A stretch of 64,000 nucleotides of DNA from Flaveria trinervia (Eukaryota > Streptophyta > Magnoliopsida > Asterales > Asteraceae), in assembly GCA_025506515.1 (NCBI GenBank), contig CM046457.1, positions 35,903,731 to 35,967,730 of the forward strand, given 5' to 3'. Within the stretch, counting starts at the first letter, position 1. Each line of letters starts with the position of its first letter. Both the position numbers and the translations under genes were made by a program. Under the pieces are notes generated by a model, which was not told the origin of the DNA, did not search any database, and saw only the letters and a program-made list of their open reading frames with translations. Below are positions 10,271 through 20,930 of this stretch, in pieces.

Positions 10271-13200
10271 ATGGCGACCATGAAACTCAAACCTAGACAC
10301 AACTGTGTTGCCTACCTCTCGAAATCGGCCTTCTGGAACAAATTTGATAATTCCATCGATCTTATGGTGGATTCCCAATATCAAACCGCCTTTCTTTTGA
10401 ATCCTACCATATACCCTGATTCCTTACACCAATTCTGGACCATCTCTGTCACAACTGGTGAAAATGATAGCCAAATCACTCTCCAGTCGTTGGTTAACCA
10501 GAAACAGGTGATAATCACCCCTGACATCACTCGCAAAACCCTAAATTTGCATGATGCCACCTGTATTATAGAATACCCGAAAGGCACCATTGATATGTCT
10601 TTCATCAACAACGGGTATGAAGGAGACTTAAGTGCTACAACCATTCTCAAAAAGCACTTCCATGATGCTGAAAGACTTATCTTCCACATGGTGTGATGTC
10701 TGTCTTGCTCCAAAGACATCTTCATGGGATCAGATGTCCTCAAGATGGCAACAGGTATTGTATTCTATCTTTGAACGACAAAATCTAAATTTTTCTGAGA
10801 TAGTGTTTCTGGAACTTAAGGATCTAGCTCAGAAACCTATCACAAACAGATGGCTACTATATCCCAGGTTTCTGATGGCCATAATTTTAAATCAATTAAA
10901 ATCTGACGGCCTTGTTGGTCTTGGAGTCCCTGCTCCAGCTGTTTTAGTTGAGGTATACTCCAGACATAACTCTGACCCTACTCTCAAAGGGGCTCCCCGG
11001 CTGCTTAAACCCAAGCAGAGGGAACCCACAGCCTTCACCTCCAGATCCAAAGTCCCCACCAAACCCACACCTCAAAAGCCCAAAAAGGCTACTCGGGGAG
11101 ATGAGTCCCCTGCGGATGCCCCTGTACCACCAATACAGGATACACATAATGGTTCTAACCCCCCAGTCATGTCAGAGACTCAACCAGCTGAAAACGCACA
11201 GGTATCCTCTCAACAGGATCCTGTTGCAACCAAATTTGGGGATACCACATTACTGAAACTATCTTAGTTGAGAAGGTTACCATTGAAGAGCATCTCTCAC
11301 CCCAGGTGCAATCTGCTTTTGACCAATATCCAATGCAACCACCCCTCAAAGCACAACCCTTATAGTTGCTAAAGTGTTGAGTCAGCTGCATTCCTCACCC
11401 CTCCCTAGAAAACCAATTAACACTGGGAATACCTCAACAATTGAGGGAGACGACCAAAAATCTGCTGATAACCCACAGCATAGGGGTTATAATGTTCAAT
11501 CTCCAAGTGCAGAAGAGGAGGTTAGAACATCTGGTCTGGCTGCCACTTCTACTGATTCAGCAAATGAACAGGATGAAGTTGGTACCATATATAAGACCTC
11601 ACCAGAGGCAACTGCCAATGAAGGACAAGTCCTGAGGCAGGAAGTCCCCAGAACCAAGAACAAGGGGCACATGCATATACTGATCTACACTCAGGGCATG
11701 TACATCCTAATTTAATCAGGAGGTCAGATGATTCAGCAAAGACTGATGATGACCTGGGCTTTTTCTTTGATGTCTTACCCCATAACACAATCCTAGAGAC
11801 TGAGGTGAGCAGACTCAAAGAGCTGCTAGCCAAAATGTCTCAGGATGAAAGTCCATCTACCCCCATTGACCCACAGATGGCACCTTCATTTGAAGGTTCA
11901 CCAAACACACAACCAATACACTTAACTAAGCCACCAGTCACTGCTTTTGGCACCACCTCTTAAGGACAGAACCCCTCTAAGCAGATGGTTGCAACCTTTC
12001 AAAGCTCCTACCTCTCATCACTCCCATCATCACTGAGATAGTACATGAAGCCATTGATGAGAGGATCTCCTCAAATCTCCACACACTTATTGATGATGCT
12101 GTTCACAAGCCACTTTCTGCCTTTCAAGCCCCTGATCCCAATGCATCCAAAAAGGGGGAGACTACTAAGTCTAAGGCAGTGAAAGAAAGGAAAAGGAAGA
12201 GAGTAGAAGATGAGAAAGAACCAGAAAAATAATAGGAGTTGGAGAAAGAACAAGAACTGATCTCAGAGAATCAGCTGATCACAGTGCAAGAGCTGAGCAC
12301 AAACAAAGAGCAGAAAGATCAGCTGATCACTTACAAAAGGAAGAAAAGTGCTGAATCAAAGTCTGATGGAGAAAAGTCCTTAGAAGATCTTGTCAAAGAA
12401 GCTGATGAAGCTCACAGTAGATCTATGGACAAAATAATAGATCAGCTCTTCAGACAGGGTCATGACACAGCCACCTTAGATGTTGAGATCAGAAGGCTGG
12501 AGATAAATGAAATTCAAGCAAGATAGGCTAGTTATATTGTGATGGATAGGGAAAGATTGGATATTTTGATTAGATTTATTGCCAAATATAGGAAGATCAT
12601 TGATAGAGATAAAGTCTTGGTCCAGAGACAGTATCTGGAGATAACCAAGAAAGTCTATTCTGCTGGAAACTATAACAAAGGGTTGATCATCGAAGCACTG
12701 GATGAAACAGTGTGGGAAGAGAACTGAGATGGCAAAGCTCTCAAAGCCAAACTCACCACTAAACTGCTAGATCAGCCTTCTCATACTCCCGCTCAAAACA
12801 ACCCTCAAGCAATCATCTCTAAAATCTACCAAGTCTATCCCTAAACCAAAACCACCCACACTCAACCCACAAAACCATTTCCACTACCCCAAAAGCCATC
12901 TCAAACCATAGCCAGTGATACACCCAGAAGGAGGAGAAGGGTGTTGAGGGTAGAAGAAGAAGAAGACGAAGTGGATGATAATGAAGACAGTCTGCCAATC
13001 TCTGCTGTTCTCAAACTTAAAACACCTGAGCCCAAAAGTCAACAGATGTTCACACTTGACTTGCAAATGCAAATGGTGAAAGTGAAGATTGAAGAAGCAG
13101 AACTGCAGAAGCAGCATGATGAGCAATTTCTCAAAATTGTTGACAAGGACTTCCCTCAGTCCTCATCCATTCAAGAAATGAAGAAACAAGCTCTGAGGCT

Positions 13201-13870
13201 GTACACTCTTAGACATACATTCCAACATCAAAGAGAAAAGTGAGAATTTGGCTAGACCCCAGGGTAAGTTCCAGAATTCACAAGAAGAACATACCAAGTA
13301 GATATCATGGCCAAGTGAAAAAGACTTTGAATGCTGCAATTATGTTGGCTATGGTAGTCTCACCCTGGGAGATTATAGAAGAATTCAAGAGAGCACACAA
13401 CTCAAAGACAACCCCTCAATCTATACTTGAAAACAAAATGATCAAGAAGGGCTGTTATACAAGAGACTTGAAGATCTTCAAAAGAGTGAACTCCAGTTGT
13501 TGCTAGAAGGCTCTCATCCAGATGAATCGCATACAGAGAGATCACAACTGTTGAGTTAAAGAATGGGAAGACAGTAAGATATCTGTCTGAATATTATGGC
13601 CCAGAGTTCTTCTTTGAGGGAGAAGCAGAAGAACCACCAAGGAGGAACAAGTTGTTCTCCTTGAGGCCTATGCAACAGAGTCTTACAAACTCATCAATGG
13701 GAATTAGGTTTCATGGTTGGGACAAGACTCTGGTCCAGTTTCCCCAAGACAGAGTTCCCTTCCATACTTCGCCAATCAAAAGATCAGAAACCTTTTCCGG
13801 CCTGTGCTTACATGATTACCTCTGAAGCTGATCAAGAGGGTGTTCCTGCCAAAGAATAAATGGGATCATC
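10271..13870 (+). pseudogene. Element B extra 3' ORF (additional ORF after pol; function unknown)
   Basis: A long protein gene of about 1,150 codons when followed through frameshifts. ATG 10271 is supported by homology to the A copy. N-terminal globular domain (~230 residues): PRHNCVAYLSKSAFWNKFD, LLNPTIYPDSLHQFW, GYEGDLSATTILKKHFHD. A frameshift occurs near 10690. Then APKTSSWDQMSSRWQQVLYS and RWLLYPRFLMAIILNQLK. Next is a Pro/Ser/Thr/Gln-rich linker (10960-11700), a coiled coil (12239-12720, DKIIDQLFRQGHDTATLD), an acidic run (12945-12990) and a domain with RIWLDPRVSSRIHKKN. The C-terminal part has ELKNGKTVRYLSEYYGPEFFF (13554 on). I see no clear signal peptide or membrane helix, so it is not obviously an envelope protein. 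Unlike pol, it resembles no enzyme I know. Confidence 0.75.
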
Positions 13871-13902
13871 AATAAACTTAGAGGTTTTGGCTGCATTGGT
13901 TC

Positions 13903-13912
13903 AGGGGGAGTT
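13903..13912 (+). promoter_or_regulatory. Element B polypurine tract
   Basis: AGGGGGAGTT directly precedes the 3' LTR. This is the plus-strand priming site and is shared with A and C. Confidence 0.92.
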
Positions 13913-14589
13913 TGTTGGACCAAACAAACCAATGAGCCTGATCAGAAAAACCTTAAGTCCCACATACATTACAACTGTTGAAGATGATCACAACAGCTGA
14001 AGACATCAGCTGATTACAAGGTCTGAAGACAAAGTCTGAAGTTATCAGCTGAAGACAACGTCAGAAGTAAAAGTCTAAAGAACAAAGACTGAAGACCAGA
14101 GTGATCAGTAGTTGTCACAACAGCTAAAGTTATTAATTTAGTAGTTGTCACAACAGCTGAAGTTATTAACTTCAGTAGTTGTGATGATTTTCCTTTTCAG
14201 TACTTGTAATTTACCTTTCAGTAGTTTTAGTTTAGTAGTATTATGTTCTAGCACTTAGCATTCTCTGAGATGTGATCAGTTGTTGAGAACATTCTCAGTA
14301 GTCTTCATAGTTTTAGTTGTTTGTATAAATTGTTAGATGTCACTATCAAGTGACATCAGCAGACGTCACATTCTTATATAAGGAATGTTGACCTAGTTGT
14401 AACGCGTGACATTCAGCCACCACGAAAGCATTTGAATGAAATATTCCTTTTGCAGAATTCTCTCTCTCTCTATAACCGTGTGCTTTTCTATTGAATATCA
14501 ATTGAGTTCTTGCTAAATTGTCTAATTCATTGTTCGAATTCCGTTGCAATCTACTCTAATTGATCAAACTTAGATCACTGATCCTAACA
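13913..14589 (+). repeat. Element B 3' LTR (677 bp)
   Basis: TGTTGGACC to CCTAACA, near-identical to 2583-3269. It lacks the TA run near 3140 and has lost one base of the TATA palindrome. The 34-bp tandem repeat is present, starting near 14106. Confidence 0.96.
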
Positions 14590-14594
14590 CTGTT
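14590..14594. repeat. Target-site duplication of element B, right copy
   Basis: CTGTT, pairing with 2578-2582. Element A sequence resumes here. Confidence 0.85.
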
Positions 14595-15318
14595 CTACTC
14601 CCATGTGCAGCACCCAACACTGGATGCTGATCAAAATGGTAAAGCAGTTGATGAACTCTTTTCAGATGTATGATTGGTTCCTTAATGTACCTTACAAATC
14701 TAGACCAGAACATTATGTTTGCAACTTGTGTCTATGCTAGATTTCAGGCTACACCTAAAGTATCCATATGATTGCAGTCAAAAGGATCTTTAGATACTTG
14801 CAAGGAACTCAATCTCTAGGACTTTGGTATTCACTGGGCACTCTTGCAAATTAGTTTCTTTCTCTGATAGTGACTATGCAGGGTGTAAATTAACTAGAAA
14901 ATCAACCTCTGGTGGATTCCAATTTCTAGGCAATTGTTTAGTTTCTTGGCAAAGTAAGAAACAAACTTCAGTTGCTACATCAACTGCTAAAGCAGAGTAA
15001 ATTGCTGCTGCAAGTTGTACATCTCAGGTACTCTGGCTTCAGAATCAATTACTGGATTATGACATTACAGAGACTAAGACTCCTTTACTGATGGACAGTG
15101 CTTCAGCTCTTTGTATTGTTAAGAATCCTGTCCAACATTCTAGGACCAAACATATTGAGATCAGACATCATTTTATCAGGGATTGTTATGAAAAAGGTCT
15201 GATTGATCCAAAGTTTGTTCCTAGTGCTGATGAGCTTGCAGATATATTTACTAAGCCTTTGGACAGTGCAACTTTCCAAAATCTAGTGCTAAGGCTTGGT
15301 ATGCTGCAGCTAGAATGA
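14590..15318 (+). pseudogene. Element A RNase H (3' remainder of pol, broken)
   Basis: The stretch begins with the connection segment (CSTPMC), then SDSDYAGCKLTRKSTSGG near 14867. The conserved STAEAEY reads STAKAE followed by a stop (near 14990). So one acidic residue became Lys and Tyr became a stop. The last 75 codons (15091-15318) are open: MDSASALCIVKN, SRTKHIEIRHHFIRD, then DELADIFTKPLD. Small deletions between 14610 and 14850 break the frame repeatedly. RNase H would remove the RNA template during cDNA synthesis. The N-terminal pol of the same copy is at 1-2577. Confidence 0.92.
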
Positions 15319-15860
15319 TTTGACAACTACTTATGATCTCAGTTCACAAGTACTGATGAGCATTAGTATACAGCTGTCAAAAATAAGTACTGATAAGTTA
15401 TTTTATCTTCAGCAGTTTTCATAACTACTGAAGACTAAATTACTTAAAAGTACTGAAGTACATTATTTGTTGAAAAGTACTGATGTAGTTACAACTACTG
15501 ATGTGGTTACAACTACTGATGTCTGTTTTAACAGATAAGTACTGATGACCAATGAAACATCTTAAAATTAGATAGTCTGCTGAGTAAGTGTTAAGGTCAA
15601 TTAAACAACTGAGATCTGTGAATTGACGACAAAAACTGATGAGAAATTTTACTCTTCAATTGTTTCAAACAACTGCTGTTTCATTTCAAAACAACTGAAG
15701 CCAAAACCAAGTCTTCAGTAGTTTCAAACTACTGATGACTAACACCAAGTCTTCAGTTGTTTACAACATCTGAAAGTTAAAACCATGTCTTCAGTCATTT
15801 TCTAACAACTGATGACTAACACCAAAACTTTCAGTTGTTTTCTTTCAACCGTTCATAACC
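15319..15860 (+). promoter_or_regulatory. Element A pol-3'ORF spacer packed with family motif
   Basis: Non-coding, with repeated ACTACTGATG, AGTACTGATG, CTTCAGTAGTTT and CTTCAGTTGTTT on both strands. It has the same layout as 9651-10206 in B, although the two spacers have diverged in detail. Confidence 0.7.
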
Positions 15861-15868
15861 TATATATA
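15861..15868 (+). promoter_or_regulatory. TATA box of the element A 3' ORF
   Basis: TATATATA starts 64 nt before ATG 15925, the same spacing as in B. Confidence 0.6.
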
Positions 15869-15924
15869 CCTAACCCTAACTTCAAACTTTCATAAGTCGT
15901 TTTCAAAACTTTCATCTTCCATTA

Positions 15925-18900
15925 ATGGTGACCATGCAAATCAAACCACGACACAACTGTGTTGCCTACTTCACAAAATCGGCCTTTTGGACTAAGTTTG
16001 ATGCTGCCATTGATCTGATGGTTGATTCCCCGTATCAAACTGCTTTTCTTATGAATCCAACCATCTATCCCGATACCCTTCGCCAATTCTGGACAAATGT
16101 CATAGTCCATATTGGTGAGAATGATGTCGCGATCACTCTCCAGTCGTTTGTAAACCAGAAGAAGGTGGTCATCACTCCTGCTATCATTCGCCAAACCCTA
16201 GATCTGAATAATGCCACCTTTGTCACCAAATACCCGAAGAGCACCACTAATCTATCATTCATCAACCATGGATATGAGGGTGACCTAAGTGCTACCACCA
16301 TTCTGAAGAAGCACTTCCATGATACTTAACGCCTAATCTTTCATATGATCAATGACTGCCTTGCCCCCAAATCCTCTTCATGGGATCAAATGTCATCCAG
16401 GTGGCAGCAGGTATTGTATTCTATCCTTGAATGCCAAAGCTTAAATTTTTCTGAAGTTATATTTTTGGAATTAAAAGATCTGGCAATGAAACCTGTGGCT
16501 AATAGATGGATATTATATCCAACATTTCTTATGGCCATAATCATCAATCAATTAAAATATGATGGCATTGTTGGCCTTGGAGTCCCTGCTGTGGTTGTTT
16601 TGCCTGAGGTATACTCCAGGCACAACTCTGACCCACAACTTAAAGAGGCTGCCAAATTGCTAAAACCCAAGCAGAAGGAACCCATAGCCTCATCCTCCAG
16701 ATCCAAAGTCCCTTCCAAACCAGAATCCAAACAAACCAAAAAGGCTACTCAGGGAGTTGAGTCCCCTGATAATGCCCCTGCAACACAAAGGCAGGATGAA
16801 ACTACTGGTAGTAATCCCCCTGTAGTTTCCAAGACTCTACCAGCTGAAACCGCTCAGGTATCCTCTCAACAAGATCCTGATGCAACCAAAAATGGGGAAA
16901 CCACATTACTGAAATCTCTCTCACTTGAGAAGATTGCCATTGAAGAGCACCATTCACCCCAGGTGCAATCTTCTTCACACTTATCTCACACTGAAGCCAC
17001 CCCTACAAGCCCAACTATGGTTATTGCACAAGTGATGACTCAACTACATTCCTCCACCCCTCCCCAGAAACCTATTCCTACTGGGAAAACCTTAATAGTT
17101 GAGGGAGAGGATTATAATGTGGCTGATAACCACAGCACAGGGATTACAGAGTTCAATCTCCTTGTGTAGAGGAGGAGATTCGAACATATGGTGAGGCTGC
17201 CTCTTCTCCTGTTTCAGCACATGAACAGGATGAAGGTGGTATCATCCCTAAGACCTCACCAGAGGCAACTGCCAATGAAGGACATAATCCTGAGGCAGGA
17301 AGTCCCCAGTTCCAAGAAATAGGGGCACATGTGAATACTTATCTACACTCAGCACATGTTCATCCTGATTTAATCAGGTGGTCAGATGATTCAGCAAAGA
17401 CTGATGATGACCTGGGCTTTTTCTTTGATGTTCTAGCCCACAACACCATTCTTGAGGCTGAGGTATGCAGACTACAAAAACTGCTTGCCAAATTGTCACA
17501 AGAATCAAGTCCATCTGCCTAAATTCACCCACAGATGGCAGCTTCTTCTGAAGGTCTCCCAAACACTGAGCCACTCCCAACAACTGTACCACCAGCCTCT
17601 GATTCAGGCACCATTTCTCAGGGACAGAACCCCTCTGAGCAAATGGTTGCTGCCTTTCAATCCTCCTTACCTCTCATCACTTCCATCATCACTAACATGT
17701 GCATCAAGCCATTGATGAGAGGCTTTCCTCAAATTTTCAAACCTTAGTTGATGATGTTGTTTCTAAGAGACTTTTTGACATTCAAACCCCTAACCCAATG
17801 CAACCAAAAAAGGGGAGTCTAAGTCAGTGAAAGCAGACAAAAGAAAGAGAGTTGAAGAGGAAGAAAAAAGAGAAGAAAGAAAAAGAGATGATCACATACA
17901 AGAGAAAGAAGAGTGCTGAACAGACTAAAGATGAGAAAAAGTTAGAAGAACTGATCAAAGAAGCTGATGAGAAACATAGCAGATCTATGGATAAGATCAT
18001 TGATCAACTCTTCAGACAAGGTTTTGACACAGCCAAACTTGACTCTAAAATTAGAAGGCTAGAGATTCAAGAGATTGAGCATAGATGGGCAAGTTGTAGT
18101 GAGAAAGAAAAGGAAAGGCTGGAAGCTATGATAAGATTCATATCAAAGCATTTGGGAAGATCAATCATTGAAGTGAAGTCATGGTCTAGAGATAATATTT
18201 TGGAGATAACCACCAGAATCTGTTCTTCTGAAGTATTCAACAAAGGATTGATCATAGAAGCTCTTGATGAAGCTGGTGCTGGGAAAAGGTCTGATATGGC
18301 AAAGTAATCCAAAGCCTCACTCACAACCAAGATGCTAGAGCAGCCTGTACAATCTCCCACACCAAAACAACCACTTTACAACCCTCAAAACCAACTCCTT
18401 TACCCAAGAAACCTACTCAAACCACTACCAATGATACACCAAGAGGAAGAGAAGGGTGTTAAGGATGGAAGAAGAAGAAGATGATGATGTGGATGATAGT
18501 CTGCTAATCTCTGCTATTCTTAAAACAAAGATGCCTGAGCCCAGGAGTCAACCAACAACAATCACACCTGACATCCAAAGGCAAATGGTAAAAGTCAAAC
18601 TTGAAGAAGAAGAACAGCACAAACAACATGATGAGCAGCTATTAAGGATGGTTGATAAAGAGTTTCCTAAGTCTTGATCCATACAAGCTATGAAGAAACA
18701 TGCTCAGAGGTTGTATGCTCTCAGATTCACATTTCAATATCAGAAAGAGAGAGTGAGAATTTGGCCTGACCCCAGAGTAAGTGACAAAATTCATAAAAAG
18801 AATATTTCAAGTCGATACAATGGCCAAGTAAAGAAGACTGTAGATGCTGTGATAATGCTGGCCATTGTAGTGTCACCCTGGAAAATCCTTGAAGACTTCA

Positions 18901-19395
18901 AGAGAGCTTACAAGTCTAAGATGACTCCACAAACTTTACTAGAAAACAAAATGGTGAAGAAGGGGTTGATCTACAAGAAGCTTGAAGAAATAAGAAGAAA
19001 TGAGCTCCAGTTGTTACTTGAAGGTACTCATCCTGATGAGTTTGCATAGAGAGAAATAACTACTATGGAGCTAAAGAATGGAAAGAATGTTAAATACTTA
19101 TCAGAGTTCTATGGGCTTGAGTTCTTCTTTGAAAGTGAAGCTGAAGAACTCACAATGGAAGAACAAGTTGTATTCCTTGAGGACTATGTTAGAGAGTCTT
19201 ACAGATTCATCATTGGGAAGTAGGTCTCATGGATGGAGTAACAGCTCTGTGTCCAATTCCCCAAGACAGAGTTCCCATTCATCCTTTGCCAATCAAACTT
19301 TCTGAAACCTCTTCCCTGGCCTGAGCTTAATTTGGTGATTTTTGAGCTGATCCAGAATGGGACTTCAATAATCTTAAAGGTTTTGGTTGCATTGG
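15925..19395 (+). pseudogene. Element A extra 3' ORF (additional ORF after pol; function unknown)
   Basis: Homologue of 10271-13870 and less damaged at the start. Codons from 15925 to 17169 stay in one frame with a single TAA at 16327-16329, where B has Glu. N-terminal domain: PRHNCVAYFTKSAFWTKFD, MNPTIYPDTLRQFW, GYEGDLSATTILKKHFHD, then SWDQMSSRWQQVLYS and RWILYPTFLMAIIINQLK. A Ser/Pro/Thr/Gln linker follows. The middle part is in pieces (17331-17747). A basic/acidic coiled coil runs 17852-18307 (KIIDQLFRQGFDTAKLD), then an acidic run (18466-18500), RIWPDPRVSDKIHKKN (near 18755) and ELKNGKNVKYLSEFYGLEFFF (19070 on). The order of parts is the same as in B, so this is one protein family. No enzymatic motif is seen. 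Confidence 0.78.
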
Positions 19396-19398
19396 TTC

Positions 19399-19408
19399 AG
19401 GGGGAGTT
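19399..19408 (+). promoter_or_regulatory. Element A polypurine tract
   Basis: AGGGGGAGTT directly before the LTR at 19409, as in B. Confidence 0.9.
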
Positions 19409-20097
19409 TGTTGGACCAAAAGAACCAATGAGCCAGATCAGAAAAACTTTTAAGTCCTACAGACATCATAACAACTGAAGTGGTCCACAACAGCTGAAGA
19501 CAAAGTCTGAAGACAAGTCTGAAGACAACAGCTAAAGACAAAGTCTGAAGACAACAGCTGAAGACAAAGTCTGAAGACAACTGCTGAAGACAAAGCTTGA
19601 AGACCAAGTTCTCAGAAGTTGTGACAACAGCTGAAGTAGTTCTTTTCAGTAGTTGTGATGAGTTACTTTTCAGTAGTTTGTAATCAGTAGTTTTATTTTA
19701 TGTAAAACATCTGAAGTTCTTACACTTCAGATGTTATAACTTCAGTAGTTGTAATTTTGGCTTGTACTTAGCTTTTTGTGAAGGTGTCCTCAGTTGTTGT
19801 GGACATCTTCAGTAGTTTAGTATACTTTCAGTTGTTTGTATAAATCAGTTAGCTGTCATTATCAAGTGACATGAGCTAATGTCACATTCCTTTATAAAAG
19901 GAATGTTGACCTAATTTCTTTGGTGCTGAAGCTTATGCGTGAATGAATATATTCTCTTTGCAGAAAATTGTCTCTCTCTATAACCGTCACTGTTTGATTG
20001 AATATTCATATTATTCTTGCTTAAATTTTGTCCAATTCTTGTTCTATTCCACTGAAAATCTTAATCTAATTGATCAAACTAGAGCCCGATCCTTTCA
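19409..20097 (+). repeat. Element A 3' LTR (~689 bp)
   Basis: It begins TGTTGGACC like B's LTR. The end is taken as GATCCTTTCA by alignment to B's GATCACTAATCCTAACA. It carries a tandem run of GACAACAGCTGAAGACAAAG-like units (19500-19600) and a TATA palindrome at 19884-19906. It is clearly more diverged from B's LTRs than they are from each other. Confidence 0.88.
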
Positions 20098-20930
20098 GAG
20101 TCTAGGAAGGACCTCTTACTGCTTAGTGATCAGGGATGACTTCACAAGATTCACTTGGGTCTTCTTCCTTAGAACTAAGGATGAGACTCTTGAGATTCTT
20201 AAGAATTTCATCTTAAAGATTGAGAATCAATCTGATCACAAGGTCAAAACCAAAAGATGTGATCAAGGAACTGAATTTAAAAACCAAATCCTTGATACAT
20301 TTTTTGATGAAAAGGGTATTACAGGACAATATAGTGCTCCCGGGACTTCTCAGCAAAATGGTGTTGCTGAGAGGAGAAACAGGACATTTATTAAAGCTGC
20401 AAGAACTATGTTGTCCAACTCTAAACTGCCTATCACCTTCTGGGCAAAGCTAGTCAACACTGCCTGCCATATGCAAAATAGAGTTTTAGTAGTTAAGACA
20501 CATGGTAAGACTCCTTATGAACTTTGGCATAAGAGGAAACCTTTCATTGGTTTTCTCAGGTCATTTGGATGTCCTTGTACCATCTTGAATACTAAAGATC
20601 AAATTGCCAAATTTGCTAAGAACTCATATAATGGATATTTCATTGGTACTCTTCCCAAGCTAAGGATTATAGAGTATACAATCTCAGAACTAAGATTGTA
20701 GAAGAGTCAGCCAATGTGACTTTCAAGGAACACACTTCCAATGTAACTGGTTCTGGTTGGCTATTTGATCTTGATTTAGTTACCAGCTATTTTAACAAAT
20801 CTTGTGAGAATGTTTCAGGGTCTACAGATATTCTACCAACAGGTGATCCTGATCCAAGATTTGAGCTGACAAGAAATTCAAGCTATACAACTTCAGCTCC
20901 AAAACAAACCCCTGCCCAAGTTACTTAATT
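20098..20930 (+). pseudogene. Element C integrase core and linker (5' cut by A)
   Basis: The frame begins at SLGRTSYCLVIRDDFTRFTW, just after the first catalytic Asp expected in MDLFGP, which is lost to the left with the A insertion. The second Asp is in KRCDQGTEFKN (near 20250), where IRSDQGTEF is usual. The Glu is in APGTSQQNGVAERRNR (near 20350), with the Pro before QQNG replaced by Ser. The C-terminal part runs through RSFGCPCTILNTKDQIAKF to NGYFIG. A stop near 20700 separates a Thr/Ser-rich linker (20716-20928). The frame is open for 250 codons from 19943 only because it reads by chance through A's LTR end. Confidence 0.88.

Larger units (their letters stand above)
2583..14589 (+). mobile_element. 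Element B, full-length ~12-kb Ty1/copia (Sirevirus-like) with 3' extra ORF
   Basis: The order is LTR (2583-3269), PBS, gag with two CCHC knuckles, protease, integrase, RT, RNase H, a repeat-rich spacer, a ~3.6-kb extra ORF, polypurine tract and LTR (13913-14589). A 5-bp duplication flanks it. Domain order PR-INT-RT-RH is copia. The long gag extension, the extra 3' ORF and the repeat-rich LTRs fit the Sirevirus lineage. The two LTRs are nearly the same but differ by scattered substitutions and small indels, including a TA-run near 3140 that the right LTR lacks. Many frameshifts and stops, and loss of the RT YVDD box, show it is dead. It inserted into A, so it is younger than A. Confidence 0.95.
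14590..20097 (+). mobile_element. Element A, 3' portion
   Basis: This continues A after the B insertion: end of RT, RNase H, spacer, extra 3' ORF, polypurine tract and 3' LTR. The family is the same as B. The 3' LTR abuts the integrase gene of element C, which shows that A landed inside C. GAGTC at 20098-20102 would be the right-hand target duplication, but the left one is outside the window. Confidence 0.92.

Noticed and set aside
10271..13870. Calling the 3' ORF an envelope gene
   Set aside because: No signal peptide, transmembrane helix or fusion-like segment is visible. The hydrophobic stretch near the YPRF block is too short.
19943..20097. N-terminal extension of C's integrase
   Set aside because: The open frame there reads through the end of A's LTR by chance.
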